Source: an uncultured Roseivirga sp.
GTDB taxonomy: Bacteria; Bacteroidota; Bacteroidia; Cytophagales; Cyclobacteriaceae
DNA length: 64,000 nucleotides
NCBI GenBank assembly: GCA_947493005.1
Contig: CANLOY010000001.1
Coordinates: 1 to 64,000, forward strand
Direction of reading: 5' to 3'
Shown here: positions 26,244 through 33,585 of the stretch, one piece after another
Position numbering within the stretch: the first letter of the stretch is position 1
How the letters are laid out: every line of letters begins with the position of its first letter
Position numbers and translations under genes: made by a program
The notes under the pieces: model-generated
The model's database searches: none
What the model was told of the DNA's origin: nothing
What the model saw: only the letters and a program-made list of their open reading frames with translations

Positions 26244-28733
26244 ATGAGAAACGGGTTGATTAAGAAAGGTCTTTATTGTTTTGTCCTTTTAAGCATTGCT
26301 TTCAATATAATTGGGCAAGAGACGAAAAAGTCATTTAAGGCTGTGCGGACAACGGACAAAATTAAAATTGATGGCATCTTTGACGAAGAGGCTTGGGCAA
26401 GCGCTCCAATACTTACAGATTTCGTTCAGCGCAGACCGTCCCCAGGTACACCTTCCGGACGCAAATCCGAAATTCGCTTTCTATATGATGATGAAGCCAT
26501 CTATGTTTCGGCCAAACTTTATGAGAAAAGGGAGAATGTATTCAATTTATTAACCAATAGAGATAACATTGGCAATTCCGATTACTTCGGCATTATCATA
26601 GATCCATTTAAAGCTGGCTTAAATGGTGTTGGCCTGTTTGTTACTGTAGCGGGAGTTCAATACGACACCAGGTACTCTAATGGAGGTAATGAAAGAATTT
26701 GGAGAAATGATAACGACTGGAATGCTGTCTGGCTATCCAAGACAGTAATCAATGATGATCATTGGACAGTTGAATACAAAATACCCTATGCGGTATTGAG
26801 GTTTAAATCCAATGATGTACAGGAATGGGGAATCAACTTTTTTAGAAAATCCACTTCTCTTAACGAAGATTCTTTCTGGAACCCAGTTGACCCCGAAATC
26901 AATGGCTTCCTAAACCAAGCAGGAGAAGTAACCAACCTTCAGGAGATTGAAACGCCCACAAGATTATTTTTCTATCCATATGTCTCTACAGTCTTTAGTA
27001 GATCAACCGAAACTGGTTTTGTCACTCCACAATTAAATGGAGGCTTGGACATCAAATACGGCATTAACGATGCGTTCTCACTTGACGCAACATTGATTCC
27101 AGATTTCAGTGGAGTGAGGTCTGATAATCAGGTATTGAACCTTTCTCCTTTTGAGGTGAGATTTGATGAACAGAGACAGTTTTTCACGGAAGGTTTTGAA
27201 CTATTTAACAAGGCTGGTTTATTCTTTTCCAGAAGAGTAGGAACTGCTTTTGGGCACATTTCGGGAGAGCTAGGAGAAAATGAAAGAGTTAAATCAAGAC
27301 CATTGGCTGCTCAACTCTTAAATGCAAGTAAGATAACGGGACGAACTAACAGTGGTCTTGGTATAGGCTTTTTTAATGCTGTTTCTAAAGCCACTGTTAT
27401 TGAGGTTGAAGACACAGAAACAGGAGAAGTAAGAGAAATAGCAGGTGACCCTTTAACTAATTTCAATGTAGTGGTGCTAGATCAAAACTTGAAAAACAAT
27501 TCAAGCGTTACCTTGACAAACACCAACGTATGGAGAGGTAAAGATGCCGATGATGCAAACGTAACCGGTATCAATTTCAGCCTAAACAATGCTTCCTTAA
27601 ATTGGAGACTTTCGGGTTTTTACGGTTACAGTCAGGTCATTTCACACAACAGAGAGGCTGGTACAAAAAACAATAAGACGGGTTCTAAGTACAATATCAA
27701 CTTTGCAAAGACCAGGGGTAATTTCAGATTCAACGTTAGAAGGAATGTTGAAACTGATGATTACGACATTAATGACCTTGGATTTCTAAGAAGAGCCAAT
27801 CAGGTTGAACATGGCGGACAGATTTCTTACAATCAATTTAAACCCCAAGGAATTTTCAATAGCTGGACATTAAGGCTTGATGCACAGTATAGTGAACTTT
27901 ATAAGCCCAGGGTATTTACGAATACCTTTGTCAATTTCAACGCCAATGCGCAGTTTAAAAACTTCTGGTGGTTAACAGCAGAAATAGGTGGAAGCCCAAA
28001 AGCTAGCAACAATTTTTTTGAGGCTCGTACCAGCGGCTTTGTATTTAAACAACCTAAGAATACCAGATATGGTCTCTCATTCCGAACAGATGGTAGAAAG
28101 AGATTTGGAGCCAACGGCAGAATAAGGTTCAGTAACAGGCCTGAATGGAATCAAACCCAAAAATCATTTAACATTACCGGTAGAATTCGTATTGGAGAAA
28201 GAGCCGAGATCAGCCAACGTGTTGATATCAACACTATCAAAAATGACAGGGGCTATGTAACAAGGCTGTTTGATAATGGAAGTCTTCAAAATGTAATTTT
28301 TGGTATCAGAGACAGAAAGACCTTAACAAATACAACAGAGTCCAGGTACATTTTTACCAATAGAATGGGGCTTACGTTCCGACTGAGACATAACTGGGAT
28401 CGCGTTGAATACAGAGACTTTCTAGAGCTTACCGAAGAAGATGAGTTAATTGCAACAAACTACACTGGGCTAGATGAGTCGACTGGCAATCCTCGACACG
28501 ACAGAAACTTCAATGCCTTTAATATCGACATGGAATATAACTGGCAGTTTTCACCTGGAAGCGAAATCAGGGCTATTTGGAAGCGATCAATAGGAACGAA
28601 CGACATTAATACATCTCTGAACTTTTTTGAGAATTTCGACAATACCATTTCAGCTCCAAACTTCGATACAATTACCATTCGCCTGGTTTATTTTATTGAT
28701 TACCTGAATGTGAAAAAACTCTTTAAGAAGTAA
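26244..28733 (+). CDS. DUF5916 family outer-membrane protein with CBM9-like domain
   Basis: 829 residues with a signal peptide ending around NIIGQ. Residues about 35-210 form a family 9 carbohydrate-binding-like beta-sandwich (KIKIDGIFDEEAWASAP, IRFLYDDEAIYVSAKLYE, WGINFFRKS). The remainder is DUF5916, a long beta-rich region with alternating aromatic residues (FSPFEVRFDEQRQFFTEGFELF is typical) that looks like an outer-membrane barrel and ends in TIRLVYFIDYL. A substrate is not known. No enzyme or transporter partner is adjacent; acpH follows 48 bp later. Confidence 0.88.
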   Translation: MRNGLIKKGLYCFVLLSIAFNIIGQETKKSFKAVRTTDKIKIDGIFDEEAWASAPILTDFVQRRPSPGTPSGRKSEIRFLYDDEAIYVSAKLYEKRENVFNLLTNRDNIGNSDYFGIIIDPFKAGLNGVGLFVTVAGVQYDTRYSNGGNERIWRNDNDWNAVWLSKTVINDDHWTVEYKIPYAVLRFKSNDVQEWGINFFRKSTSLNEDSFWNPVDPEINGFLNQAGEVTNLQEIETPTRLFFYPYVSTVFSRSTETGFVTPQLNGGLDIKYGINDAFSLDATLIPDFSGVRSDNQVLNLSPFEVRFDEQRQFFTEGFELFNKAGLFFSRRVGTAFGHISGELGENERVKSRPLAAQLLNASKITGRTNSGLGIGFFNAVSKATVIEVEDTETGEVREIAGDPLTNFNVVVLDQNLKNNSSVTLTNTNVWRGKDADDANVTGINFSLNNASLNWRLSGFYGYSQVISHNREAGTKNNKTGSKYNINFAKTRGNFRFNVRRNVETDDYDINDLGFLRRANQVEHGGQISYNQFKPQGIFNSWTLRLDAQYSELYKPRVFTNTFVNFNANAQFKNFWWLTAEIGGSPKASNNFFEARTSGFVFKQPKNTRYGLSFRTDGRKRFGANGRIRFSNRPEWNQTQKSFNITGRIRIGERAEISQRVDINTIKNDRGYVTRLFDNGSLQNVIFGIRDRKTLTNTTESRYIFTNRMGLTFRLRHNWDRVEYRDFLELTEEDELIATNYTGLDESTGNPRHDRNFNAFNIDMEYNWQFSPGSEIRAIWKRSIGTNDINTSLNFFENFDNTISAPNFDTITIRLVYFIDYLNVKKLFKK

Positions 28734-28781
28734 ACTTTTTTATCAGCCGACCGCTTAATACCTTTAGATAAAAGCACTGAC

Positions 28782-29381
28782 ATCAATTTCTTAGCACATC
28801 TATATCTGTCTGGAGACAACGAAAAGCTTAAAATAGGCAATTTCATTGGTGACTTTGTAAAGGGTAAACAGTTTAAGAACTACGACCCCGTTATAGCTAA
28901 AGGTGTGCTCCTGCACAGAGAAATTGATCATTATACTGATAATCATCCAATCGTTATACAAAGTAAAGATAGGCTTAGAAAAAAATACAACCACTATGCA
29001 GGAGTGATTGTGGATATGTTTTACGATCACTTTTTGGCAAAATACTTTGACCAGTATTCCGACATACCGCTTCAGGAATTTACCCAGGAAAGCTATTCTC
29101 TGATGCAGCAAAACGAAGAAACCCTCCCAGAACGGTGCAAAAATATGCTTGCATATATGATTCGAGGCAACTGGCTTCTTAATTATGCCAAACCGCAGGG
29201 AATTCACCGATCTCTTCAAGGACTTTCCAGACGAACAAAATTCGATTCTAAACTGGATCAGGCAATTCAAGAGCTATATACCTACAACAATGAATTTAGA
29301 GATGAGTTTGAAGCTTTTTTTCCTGAGATTCAGTCTCACATTTCTCAATTCCGAGAAGATTTAATTAATTCGTCTCAATGA
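28782..29381 (+). CDS. acpH: acyl carrier protein phosphodiesterase, non-canonical ATC start
   Basis: AcpH removes the 4'-phosphopantetheine arm from holo-ACP. From 28782 the frame reads (I/M)NFLAHLYLSGDN...IGNFIGDFVKG, then VLLHREIDHYTDNHP, aligning end to end with the E. coli enzyme, which begins MNFLAHLHLA and is about 193 residues (from memory). The HREID/TDN segment carries metal-binding acids and histidines of the HD-like active site. Position 1 is an ATC codon. Between the TAA of DUF5916 (28731) and 28782 there is no in-frame ATG, GTG, TTG or CTG, only ATA (28758). The GTG at 28905 would remove 41 conserved residues. A weak -7-like TACCTTTA at 28759-28766 would place the mRNA start before 28782. 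Alternatively the start was lost or misread. Confidence 0.82.
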   Translation: MNFLAHLYLSGDNEKLKIGNFIGDFVKGKQFKNYDPVIAKGVLLHREIDHYTDNHPIVIQSKDRLRKKYNHYAGVIVDMFYDHFLAKYFDQYSDIPLQEFTQESYSLMQQNEETLPERCKNMLAYMIRGNWLLNYAKPQGIHRSLQGLSRRTKFDSKLDQAIQELYTYNNEFRDEFEAFFPEIQSHISQFREDLINSSQ

Positions 29382-29821
29382 TCATTTCCAAACCCAAGAG
29401 AACTACTATTTTTTCATTGACCGTGTTTACACTGATATGTGGTTTTGGTTCAATTTACTTTTTAAGACAAATACTCAGTGAGTCAGAGGGTACATGGCGC
29501 TACATTGTCTTAGGCATACTCATACTGACTACATCCATTCTTCTATCTAAATTATTGTTTGGTTATAAAGTGATTAAGATCAGTCACGATAAAGTACACA
29601 TCTACTTCCCCTTCAGGTTTTTCAAAACCACACAAGACATCAAAAATCTAGGAGCATGGCAGGAATCAATTGTCTCTACCAACAAAACCGAGTTTAAGCA
29701 ATTAAAACTGGTATTCGTTGATAAGGGCTATGTCAAAATTTCGAATCAGGAAAACAGCGATTACGACAAGGTTTATAAATACATTAAGCGGAAGGCTCCC
29801 AAAAAAGAAGTTAAAGACTAA
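29378..29821 (+). CDS. small membrane protein of unknown function
   Basis: 147 residues. Two transmembrane helices (about 12-31 and 41-61) are followed by a soluble domain with beta-strand character (VIKISHDKVHIYFPF...IKNLGAWQESIVSTNKTEFKQLKLVFV), reminiscent of PH-like domains of bacterial membrane proteins but not assignable. ATG overlaps the acpH stop (ATGA) and its own TAA overlaps the crcB ATG (TAATG), so acpH, this gene and crcB are translationally coupled. Confidence 0.75.
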   Translation: MIISKPKRTTIFSLTVFTLICGFGSIYFLRQILSESEGTWRYIVLGILILTTSILLSKLLFGYKVIKISHDKVHIYFPFRFFKTTQDIKNLGAWQESIVSTNKTEFKQLKLVFVDKGYVKISNQENSDYDKVYKYIKRKAPKKEVKD

Positions 29822-30195
29822 TGCTTAAAAACCTGATCATAGTAGCCGTTGGTGGTGGCGTAGGCAGTGCACTAAGATACCTTGTTCAGGAAACTTTACA
29901 TAAGCAAATAGACAACTTTGAGCCGTACGGTACTTTTGTAGTCAATGTACTAGGCTGCTTGTTACTTGGTCTTTTAGCCGGGTTTGTCGAGCAAGAGAAA
30001 TTGGTAAATCCATCGCTTAACCTATTGTTGATTTCGGGCTTCTGCGGTGGATTTACCACTTTTTCAACTTTTGCCTACCAAGGCCATTCCCTCTTTCAAT
30101 CTGACAAACCTTTACAGGCCGTCTTATACATTGGTGTAAGTGTAATTATAGGGTTACTAGCCGCGTATTTTGGATATAGAATCACAAGGTCCTAG
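29821..30195 (+). CDS. crcB: fluoride channel CrcB/Fluc
   Basis: Dual-topology dimeric fluoride exporter of the cytoplasmic membrane. 124 residues, four transmembrane segments. Family signatures GSALRYLVQ, GTFVVNVLGC and the central FCGGFTTFSTF (phenylalanine-box and sodium site) are present. It starts in a TAATG overlap with the preceding gene. I found no fluoride riboswitch in front of this gene group; it sits inside an operon behind acpH. Its TAG stop shares the tetranucleotide CTAG with the stop of the convergent peptidase. Confidence 0.95.
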   Translation: MLKNLIIVAVGGGVGSALRYLVQETLHKQIDNFEPYGTFVVNVLGCLLLGLLAGFVEQEKLVNPSLNLLLISGFCGGFTTFSTFAYQGHSLFQSDKPLQAVLYIGVSVIIGLLAAYFGYRITRS

Positions 30196-31244
30196 TGTGA
30201 CCAATCATATTCATCAATATTCTCCAAACAAGCCTTTAGCAGATCAATAGACGCTTGAATATCATCCTTATGCGCCATTTCAATAACCTGATGTAAATGC
30301 CTGGTTGGAATAGATACAGCACCTGAAATAGCCCCATCTTTACCCATACGTTGCACTCCAGCGGTGTCTGTACCACCAGCCACAAGAATCTCAGGTTGCC
30401 ATTTTATTTCATTCTTATTGGCTACCTCTTTCATATAAGCCACCATTCGGTAATCACATATGGTAGAAGCGTCAAGTATTTTAATAGCCGTACCTTCACC
30501 AAGCTTAGTAACCATTTCGTGAGGCTGTGCTCCTGGTAAATCAAAAGCAATCGTGGTGTCCAAACCAAAACCAAAATCAGGGTTTATGGTATGTGCTGAT
30601 ACGTTCGCTCCACGAATACCCACTTCTTCCTGAACAGTAAATACTCCATAAACATCATATGGGTGATCCTTTAGGTTTCTTAATGTCTCGATCAGAATAA
30701 AAACTGACACTCTGTTATCTATAGACTTACAGTTGACACAGTCGCCCATTTCAATCAACTCCCTTTCTCGCGTAATCGGGTCTCCAATTGCCACTACTTT
30801 GTCAACCTCTTCTTTTGACATTCCAAGGTCAATAAAGTAGTCAGACACCTTTGCAACTTTAGTTCGCTCTTCAGGAGACATTACATGAATTGGCTTACTT
30901 CCCATTACACCAATAACATCTTCTCTCCCATGGATAATAACTCGCTGCGCAGTAAGTGTTTTAGGGTCAAAACCACCCAGTGTCTGGAAACGAACAAAAC
31001 CATTATCGTCAATGTGAGAAACTATAAAGCCAATCTCATCCATATGAGCAGCAACCATTACCTTTTTTCCATCAGGATTTTTCACTCCCTTTTTCAAAGT
31101 AATGACATTGCCCATGTTATCAACTTTGAGACTATCAATCAAAGGACTTACTTCTCTAATAACCAGATCTCTGATTCGTTTTTCGTAACCAGGAGCCCCT
31201 GCTATTTCACAAATACTCTTGAGTAAAGGGATGTCTAAAGCCAT
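30192..31244 (-). CDS. M42-family metallopeptidase (aminopeptidase)
   Basis: 350 residues. Two-metal (Zn/Co) active site: AHMDEIG (His67, Asp69), DNRVS, the general-base pair EEVG, and a C-terminal GGTDTAG...PTRHLHQ His ligand. Such enzymes form dodecameric TET particles that trim peptides in the cytosol; some are annotated as glucanases for historical reasons. Start is the ATG at 31244. The upstream -7 is TATATTCG (31263-31270), one base off consensus. Convergent with crcB, overlapping by 4 bp. Confidence 0.93.
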   Translation of the reverse strand: MALDIPLLKSICEIAGAPGYEKRIRDLVIREVSPLIDSLKVDNMGNVITLKKGVKNPDGKKVMVAAHMDEIGFIVSHIDDNGFVRFQTLGGFDPKTLTAQRVIIHGREDVIGVMGSKPIHVMSPEERTKVAKVSDYFIDLGMSKEEVDKVVAIGDPITRERELIEMGDCVNCKSIDNRVSVFILIETLRNLKDHPYDVYGVFTVQEEVGIRGANVSAHTINPDFGFGLDTTIAFDLPGAQPHEMVTKLGEGTAIKILDASTICDYRMVAYMKEVANKNEIKWQPEILVAGGTDTAGVQRMGKDGAISGAVSIPTRHLHQVIEMAHKDDIQASIDLLKACLENIDEYDWSH

Positions 31245-31303
31245 ATGATATCAATTTTGACACGAATATATATTAAAGAGGAAACGAAGAGAAGACTGAA
31301 GGA

Positions 31304-31861
31304 TTATAAATCTTCAGCAACAGTGAACACCACAGTTAATGAGTACACGCCAGGCCTGTAGTTAACACCAGGTGTTAATCGGTAATCGATACGAAATCGG
31401 TGTGTAAAAGCATTATTCACTGGATCGCCAGGCGCATTGGTACCTACACCTGAATTGGTCAATACATCATCGGCAGCAGAACCAATAAGATATGTCGGAG
31501 TGGAAAAGTCTTGCATCTGAAAAAAAGATGTTTGCTGAGAAGTCCCTCCTGGGCTAATAGCCCTTATTTCCAAAATGGAAACTGGAACTGTTGAAGAGCC
31601 TGCGCTAGAATAAGATTGAATAACATCCCACTGCCCTGGTACTATGGTTTGGGTACCGACATACAAGTCCCATTCGGCTGTGGACTCTATTCTGAACTCT
31701 GTAGCATTGGGAACAATTACGCCATTAGTATACTGACGTATTGTATTAAAGGTAAAATCAAGACTCGCACCTCTTGTAATGGTAATGTCCAGTGTCTGGG
31801 CAGAACTTAAAGAGGAGATAAATAAGAAGAAAAGTACTATGATGCCTGAGCCTCTTGGCAT
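31304..31861 (-). CDS. secreted fibre-subunit-like protein B (WDLYV paralogue)
   Basis: 185 residues, signal peptide ending in SSAQ. About half the residues match the neighbouring protein A over the whole mature length: GASLDFTFNTIRQYTNGV, TEFRIESTAEWDLYVG, SSAGSSTVPVSILEIR, and a common end RIDYRLTPG...VFTVAEDL. It looks like an all-beta Ig-type subunit. The WDLYV motif and the C-terminal strand ending recall WxL-type surface proteins of Gram-positives, but this is a resemblance by eye. It is the last gene of the usher-like cluster and is separated from A by a terminator. Confidence 0.7.
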   Translation of the reverse strand: MPRGSGIIVLFFLFISSLSSAQTLDITITRGASLDFTFNTIRQYTNGVIVPNATEFRIESTAEWDLYVGTQTIVPGQWDVIQSYSSAGSSTVPVSILEIRAISPGGTSQQTSFFQMQDFSTPTYLIGSAADDVLTNSGVGTNAPGDPVNNAFTHRFRIDYRLTPGVNYRPGVYSLTVVFTVAEDL

Positions 31862-31885
31862 ATGTAAATGTAATTAAAAATATAC

Positions 31886-31918
31886 AAAAAGAGGTAGTAT
31901 TAACTACTACCCCTTTTA
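31886..31918 (-). terminator. terminator between the two subunit-like genes
   Basis: Stem GGTAGTA / TACTACC (31893-31899 and 31905-31911), loop TTAAC, extended by AAAA/TTTT. The minus-strand U run comes from A31886-31890. It follows the stop of subunit A by 58 bp. Partial read-through would give more A than B, a common arrangement for a major and a minor subunit. Confidence 0.7.
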
Positions 31919-31976
31919 CCAATCAACATAAATCGAACTAACTTATTTACTACGTATTAGTAAATGTATATTTTAA

Positions 31977-32570
31977 TTATAGGTCCTCAGCTAACGTGTA
32001 AATAACGTTCAAGCCATAGTAACCAGCCTGGTACTGAGCAGTCAAAGAAGGTATAATTCTGTAGTCTACTCTGAAGAAGTGAGAATCAGGGTTGGTTAGG
32101 TAAGAACCTGCAGGAATACCATCACTAGCAGCAACAGTTCCAGCGATATCTAAACGAGTATCAGTAAGCGGAGTAAACCCAGTTAAAGGCGAGTTACCAG
32201 CTTGGTCGATTACTCTTACTTCAAGCAAAGTTGAAGGAATAGTAGAAGTACCCGCACTAGAGAAAGCTTGCAACTGAGACCAGTTAGTAGTTTCAGCTTG
32301 TACATAAAGATCCCAAGGCACAGTAGACTCAACTTTAAGTTCAGTTACGTTAGGCTTGATAATACCATTTACATAGCTAGGAATCGAGTTGAATGAGAAT
32401 TCAACATTAGGATCAGTAGCTAAAGTAAGATCCAATACACCTTGAAGGTCCATTGCAACGTAAACGAATTCGTTGTCATCTGGTAATACCTGAGCGTTAG
32501 CTTGGTTTGAGAATGTTAAAGCTAAAACTGTCGCTACGGCTAAAGCTTTGATTTTCATTAGGTTTTTCAT
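31977..32570 (-). CDS. secreted fibre-subunit-like protein A (WDLYV paralogue)
   Basis: 197 residues, signal peptide cleaved after SNQANAQ. The mature protein is beta-rich with FSFNSIPSYVNGIIKPN, VESTVPWDLYVQ, SSAGTSTIPSTLLEVR and the closing strands FFRVDYRIIPS...LNVIYTLAEDL shared with protein B. No cysteines in the mature part and no lipobox. With an usher-like barrel gene and a chaperone-like gene upstream on the same strand, it is best read as the major exported subunit. The mature N-terminus FVYVAMDLQGVLDLTL has alternating hydrophobics, as a donor strand would, but that is inference. Confidence 0.7.
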   Translation of the reverse strand: MKNLMKIKALAVATVLALTFSNQANAQVLPDDNEFVYVAMDLQGVLDLTLATDPNVEFSFNSIPSYVNGIIKPNVTELKVESTVPWDLYVQAETTNWSQLQAFSSAGTSTIPSTLLEVRVIDQAGNSPLTGFTPLTDTRLDIAGTVAASDGIPAGSYLTNPDSHFFRVDYRIIPSLTAQYQAGYYGLNVIYTLAEDL

Positions 32571-32744
32571 GATTTAAAAATGTTTAGGTTAAAAGTTTCG
32601 ACACGTGAATGTATGAACTTATTTTCATATATAAAAATATTCCTCAAAATTTTCTCAACTTTTTTTGTATACCCCGGATTATTGTGGTATGCAGTTCTGC
32701 CATGTGAGAAAGTCTTGACTATCATACAGTTCTTTAAATATTAA

Positions 32745-33575
32745 TTATTGATTACTTCTTTGTTGAATTGTGATTTCGATTTCTGCCGCCTCCACTTCAT
32801 CTCTGTTTCCATAGTCCAACACACCCAGCACTGAATATTTACCTGGTGGGTAGTCTTTAGGAATTACAAAAGTGACATCACGGTTGCTCGCAGGTAACAC
32901 AGTAAAGTTCCTGGGCTTTAATCTGGAAGTTTCTCCAGTCTGCAAATTGGTAAGCTCAGCGTAAGAATTACATTTGAGAAAAGTCTCTCCAATATTTCTT
33001 AATCTGAGAATGAGCTGATCATCCTTTTGCTTAAAGTCTATCAACTCTCCCTTTGCATAAGTTGCTGTAGGAGGCGTTTGGAAAACATATACCCCAAAAC
33101 GATAAGACTGATTTAAGTTTACTATCAATCCATCTTCTCCTTCTTGCTGAGACTTACGTTCTGCAGATAGCCTAATATAAGCCATGGCCCATCTGGCAAT
33201 AAATGCCGAAGAATCCTGAGGAACATCCATTGTCAGTTCTACTCGTTGTGATTCTCCCGGGTCCAAAGCAAATAGTGCTGGCGTTGCATTAATCCAGTCT
33301 GCACAAGACCTTTCTGAAACTCCCTTTTCAAGAAACTTACTCTTTCCTGCTCGGGTAGCATCAAAATCTCCAAAATCCACGTTGAACTCTTGTCTTTCAG
33401 TAGCATTATTAGTTACCGTAATAATCCCCTTTCCGGTGGCCCCTGGGCTCACCTTAAAGTTCAAGCGTGTAGGCGATGCGGAGATCTTCTGACCAAACGC
33501 ATCAAAAAACACGAGCGTACATAGCATTACAAGCAATGCCACTCTCTTTGTTCGATTGTGTTGAAAACGCTTCAT
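32745..33575 (-). CDS. two-domain Ig-fold periplasmic chaperone-like protein
   Basis: 276 residues from the ATG at 33575, preferred over a TTG eight codons earlier that would overlap the usher-like gene. Signal peptide ends about DAFGQ. Domain 1 (ISASPTRLNFKVSPGATGKG, ITVTNNATERQEFNVDF) and domain 2 (LILRLRNIGETFLKCNSYAELTN, KYSVLGVLDYGN) each look like an Ig-type sandwich. The order recalls PapD-type pilus chaperones and also the WxL-interacting DUF916 proteins. The classical PapD Arg/Lys pair cannot be identified with confidence. It lies 10 bp after the usher-like stop. Confidence 0.7.
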   Translation of the reverse strand: MKRFQHNRTKRVALLVMLCTLVFFDAFGQKISASPTRLNFKVSPGATGKGIITVTNNATERQEFNVDFGDFDATRAGKSKFLEKGVSERSCADWINATPALFALDPGESQRVELTMDVPQDSSAFIARWAMAYIRLSAERKSQQEGEDGLIVNLNQSYRFGVYVFQTPPTATYAKGELIDFKQKDDQLILRLRNIGETFLKCNSYAELTNLQTGETSRLKPRNFTVLPASNRDVTFVIPKDYPPGKYSVLGVLDYGNRDEVEAAEIEITIQQRSNQ

Positions 33576-33585
33576 ATGTTGATTG

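Noticed and set aside
28905-29381. GTG at 28905 as the start of acpH
   Set aside because: It would lose 41 conserved residues that align with the E. coli N-terminus; the frame is open and conserved to 28782.
29750-29821. Fluoride riboswitch before crcB
   Set aside because: crcB begins in the stop codon of the preceding gene; no leader exists, and I saw no matching pseudoknot-like motif before the operon.
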